A DNA stretch of 23,796 bases. Source: CAZLQG01 sp964561655 (GTDB taxonomy: Bacteria; Patescibacteriota; Doudnabacteria; UBA920). This document shows, piece by piece, positions 22,001-23,796 of the stretch. The notes under the pieces are model-generated. The model searched no databases. It had not been told where the DNA came from and saw only the letters and a list, made by a program, of their open reading frames with translations. The number at the start of each line of letters is the position of its first letter. Position 1 is the stretch's first letter. A program made the position numbers and the translations under genes. The stretch is from the NCBI GenBank assembly GCA_964561655.1, contig CAZLQG010000013.1, positions 1-23,796 of the forward strand. The letters run 5' to 3'.

Positions 22001-22933
22001 GACATCACTCAAGGTTTACCTAGGGTGGAAGAATTATTCGAGGCGAGAGAGCCGAAAGGCCGCGCTACGGTTTCGGAAGTTGACGGACAGGTTTATATCA
22101 GTAAGCCTAATGAGAAAGAGTACTTGATTCGGGTGCAAAGTGTGGATGTCAAGAAGGACGTTTATAATTTGGGCAAGGCACAGTCGGCTATTCGAGATAG
22201 CAGCCGTGTGGAAAGCGGCGAAACTTTGTTTATTGATGAGTCCGGCAAAACTGTGAAGGCGGAAAATTCCGGTATCGTGAAAGTGGAAAAAGGCAAAGTC
22301 AGCGTTATTCATGAAGGCGAGGCATTAAAAGAATACGCGGTTCCGGTTTCTTATTTGCTTTTGTTCAAAGATGGCGATTTGGTAACCAAAGGACAGCAGC
22401 TGACTGAAGGCAATTTGAGCCCTTCGCAGATTATGCAGCTTCGGGGCGTGGAAGAGGCGCAGAAATATATAGTCAGGGAAGTTCAGGATATTTATGTTTC
22501 GCAAGGCCAGAATATTCATGACAAGCACATTGAAGTAATCGCGCGCCAGATGTTTTCCAAAATGCGAATTACTAATCCTGGCAACAGCGAATTTGTGGAA
22601 GGTGAAGTGGCAGATAAAGCCAAATTGGATTACATAGGCAAAGAATTGGTAAAAAGCGGAAAGCAACCGCCCAAGGCTGAACAGCTCTTAATGGGTATTA
22701 CCAAAGTTTCTCTAAATACTGACTCCTTCCTGGCCGCGGCGAGTTTTCAGGAAACCACGCGTGTACTCATTCAAGCTGCGGTTACAGGCAAGACCGATCA
22801 TCTGAAGGGACTGAAAGAGAATGTAATTATTGGCAAGCTGATCCCTGCTGGCACAGGTTTTAGCGACCAAATCGCCAAAGAGAATTTAAAGGTTGACCAG
22901 GTGGACGCTGAGCCCGCCGCAGAAGCAGCGTAA
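19040..22933 (+). CDS. rpoC: RNA polymerase beta' subunit
   Basis: 1297 residues. The N-terminal zinc ribbon has Cys 61, 63, 76 and 79 (CYCGKYK... CDKCG). The catalytic Mg-binding motif NADFDGDQMAVHVP lies near 532-545. The bridge helix and trigger loop include AIGEPGTQLTMRTFHTGG near 965-982. The second zinc site is formed by an early Cys (EDCGTDGY) and CKLSRGICKLC. Between residues about 145 and 235 is a Lys/Glu/Ala-rich, coiled-coil-like stretch (KEFKAKKKAIEEKYE onward) where E. coli has a much shorter segment. The C-terminus ends with the small omega-contacting region and an acidic/Ala tail. It follows rpoB after 203 bp of repeat-rich spacer, longer than usual, and has no SD. A strong hairpin ends the transcript. 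Confidence 0.99.
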   Translation: MITQTENFKGVRLKLASPVTIMQWSHGEVTKPETINYRTQRPEKDGLFDEKIFGPIKDWECYCGKYKRIRYKGIVCDKCGVEVTKASVRRERMGHIKLAVPVAHIWFLRGVPSRLGLILDLGVQDLEKVVYFASYIITSVDEEARMQTLEQIEKEFKAKKKAIEEKYETLIAKTKSSLQKASAKKDADLAAAEMDAEVARLKDAWSKELSSLESIRDQAKSELKSIKKMQVISELVYRDLSLKYGPVFSAGIGAEALKGLLEEVDTETLSQELQQQVSQTEGQAQKKALKRLKLIKSLINAGLRPEWMLVTVLPVIPPDLRPMVQLDGGRFAASDLNDLYRRVINRNNRLKKLLEIKAPEVITRNEKRMLQEAVDALIDNSIRHGKEVTASTGQKRKLRSLADMLKGKQGRFRQNLLGKRVDYSGRSVIVVGPNLKLHQCGLPKVMALELFKPFVISKLIAREFAHNVRSANRLIEQGKTEVYDILEEVTKDHYVLLNRAPTLHRLGFQAFQPVLIEGKAIQLHPMVCAAFNADFDGDQMAVHVPLTEAAQKEAREIMVSAHNLLKPASGDPVMTPDKDVVVGCYYITKIRDGLKGEGKTFTDSKEAILAYNNGYVHAQAKIKVRLDSGEVVETSVGRLIFNKIVPKDFGFVNETLDKKKLQGLIRQAHRSLGNQKTAELIDEIKRIGFYYMKKSGLSWGMDDLILPKEKYDMLKEADEEVERTYQEYREGLLTGEERKNRVVEIWAEISEKIAKSVTKDVDEHGSVNYMVSSGARGSFSQITQMSGMKGLVVNPSGDVIELPVKSSFKEGLSVLEYFISTHGSRKGMSDTALRTADAGYLTRRLVDVAQDLVVNAEDCGTDGYIVVSQAESQKMNKALENRLFGRVAAETVKDKKGKVIVEKNSGINDMQAKQIVEAGITEVKCRSVLKCKLSRGICKLCYGYDLGFNEMVQLGAAIGIVAAQAIGEPGTQLTMRTFHTGGSASVKDITQGLPRVEELFEAREPKGRATVSEVDGQVYISKPNEKEYLIRVQSVDVKKDVYNLGKAQSAIRDSSRVESGETLFIDESGKTVKAENSGIVKVEKGKVSVIHEGEALKEYAVPVSYLLLFKDGDLVTKGQQLTEGNLSPSQIMQLRGVEEAQKYIVREVQDIYVSQGQNIHDKHIEVIARQMFSKMRITNPGNSEFVEGEVADKAKLDYIGKELVKSGKQPPKAEQLLMGITKVSLNTDSFLAAASFQETTRVLIQAAVTGKTDHLKGLKENVIIGKLIPAGTGFSDQIAKENLKVDQVDAEPAAEAA

Positions 22934-22953
22934 ATTTCAGTTCATGCGTTTTC

Positions 22954-22987
22954 AAAACCCCGCTTTTGTAAAAGGACGGGGTTTTTT
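22954..22987 (+). terminator. Terminator after rpoC
   Basis: AAAACCCCG (22954-22962) pairs with CGGGGTTTT (22977-22985), with an inner CTTTT/AAAAG stem, followed by a T6 tract that ends at 22987. Confidence 0.92.
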
Positions 22988-23053
22988 GGTAGAATATAAA
23001 AAACATCAAAACCATCTGGGCTATGGATCCTAGGCTGTATAAAGGAATTTTTG

Positions 23054-23062
23054 TGCTAAAAT
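23054..23062 (+). promoter_or_regulatory. Extended -10 promoter of the aminotransferase
   Basis: TGCTAAAAT, identical to the element at 11534-11542. A second candidate, TGGTAGAAT, lies just after the rpoC terminator (22987-22995). With the nearer one the leader would be about 18 nt. No strong -35. Confidence 0.5.
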
Positions 23063-23086
23063 GGAAATAATTAAACTTATTTGAAT

Positions 23087-23796
23087 ATGGCTAAATTGCA
23101 GGTATCTAAAAGATCCCAAAGCGTAATTGCTTCTCCTATAAGGAAATTTTTGCCCCTAATGCAGGTGGCGGAAAAGCGGGGCATTCACGTATTTAAATTA
23201 AACGTGGGCGATCCGGATTTGGAACTGCCCCCGCAATTTTTACAGACCGTAAAAAAATATAATCAAAGGACACTAGGATACGCGCCGAGTCCGGGAATTG
23301 CCGAGCATACGGCGGCGTGGCAAAAGTATTACCGCCAGTTCGGCGTCCATCTGAAAACTAGCCAGATTATCCCCACCGTGGGCTGCGCCGAAGCGATTAC
23401 GCTTGCCATGCAGGCGGTTTGCGACTATGGCGCTGAAATTATTGTATTTGAACCGCTTTATACCAGTTACAAAGCCTTTGCCGCAATGACAGGCATTAAG
23501 CTTGTGCCTGTAACTTTAAAAGCGGAAGAAAATTTTGTTTTGAAATCGTCGGAAATTGTGGAAAAGAAAATTACCAAAAGAACCAAGGCGATTGTAGTGA
23601 TCAATCCGGACAACCCAACCGGCAAGCTCTGGAGTGAGAAAGAACTTAAAATGATTGTGAAAATTGCCAAACGGCATAATCTGTTCATCATCTCCGATGA
23701 AACTTATAGGGAAATCAGATTCAGCGGCAGACCGTATAGTATGCTTAAAGATAAAAACGCGAGAAAGAATGTAATTGTAACTGACAGCGTGTCAAA
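23087..23796 (+). CDS. Class I/II PLP-dependent aminotransferase, 5' part
   Basis: The frame is open from ATG 23087 to the window edge (236 full codons). It has the fold type I aminotransferase layout: N-terminal RSQSVIASPIRKFLPL, VGDPDLELP for substrate contact, GYAPSPGI, TVGCAEAITLAMQAV (cofactor phosphate region), the VINPDNPTGKL motif near 167-177 and SDETYREIRF near 199-208, whose Asp pairs with the PLP ring nitrogen. The catalytic Lys should follow DSVS; the window stops after AA of that codon, consistent with Lys. The substrate amino acid cannot be told, and aspartate/aromatic types are the nearest comparison. No SD precedes the start. Confidence 0.93.
   Translation, partial: MAKLQVSKRSQSVIASPIRKFLPLMQVAEKRGIHVFKLNVGDPDLELPPQFLQTVKKYNQRTLGYAPSPGIAEHTAAWQKYYRQFGVHLKTSQIIPTVGCAEAITLAMQAVCDYGAEIIVFEPLYTSYKAFAAMTGIKLVPVTLKAEENFVLKSSEIVEKKITKRTKAIVVINPDNPTGKLWSEKELKMIVKIAKRHNLFIISDETYREIRFSGRPYSMLKDKNARKNVIVTDSVS

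Noticed and set aside
1..23796. Reassigned TGA codon, as in Gracilibacteria
   Set aside because: uvrB and the ABC ATPase end properly at TGA and no gene needs TGA read as Gly.

Overview
This window looks like chromosomal DNA from a candidate-phyla-radiation (Patescibacteria, probably Parcubacteria-like) bacterium. I infer that from several things together: a half-length TsaB, a RhuM-Fic fusion, a Clp ATPase with two membrane segments beside a small membrane protein, a Mur ligase lacking its first domain, almost no Shine-Dalgarno sequences, moderate-to-low GC, and spacers built of 7-nt units. TGA is an ordinary stop here (uvrB, ABC ATPase). No ribosomal RNA is present, so lineage is a judgement.

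Layout. 1-3239: 3' part of polA (proofreading and polymerase domains), a RhuM-Fic protein, and convergent rpsT (S20), with a shared terminator. 3240-5429: rpsT leader and promoter, then uvrB on the minus strand, whose last codons run into a dispersed repeat. 5430-6751: a tRNA gene with an odd 8-nt anticodon loop, a small unknown gene, and a GC-rich membrane-anchored orphan with a consensus promoter, a strong SD and a terminator that swallows its stop codon. 6752-8459: ruvA and a FemAB-family peptidoglycan transferase. 8481-11478 (minus): a two-gene membrane module, a 110-residue two-helix protein and an 886-residue Clp-type AAA+ protein with a degenerate first ATPase ring and no recognisable pore-loop aromatics. 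11570-13250: a MurE-like ligase and short tsaB. 13317-15010 (minus): an ABC-2 exporter pair. 15097-22933: rpoB behind a long structured leader, then rpoC. 23087-end: a class I/II aminotransferase cut by the window edge.

Working together: most genes are housekeeping (replication, repair, transcription, translation, wall synthesis). RuvA, UvrB and PolA serve DNA repair and recombination; FemAB and the Mur ligase serve the wall; RpoB and RpoC form the polymerase core. The module of most interest is the membrane Clp pair at 8481-11478.

A second layer runs through the window. Arrays of 7-bp units fill spacers and end at or within a few bases of the start codons of rpsT, uvrB, femAB, tsaB and rpoC. 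They also sit in frame inside polA, femAB (twice), the Mur ligase and tsaB. GC-rich palindromes sit in frame in polA, the Mur ligase and the ABC ATPase, and one lies between rpoB and rpoC.
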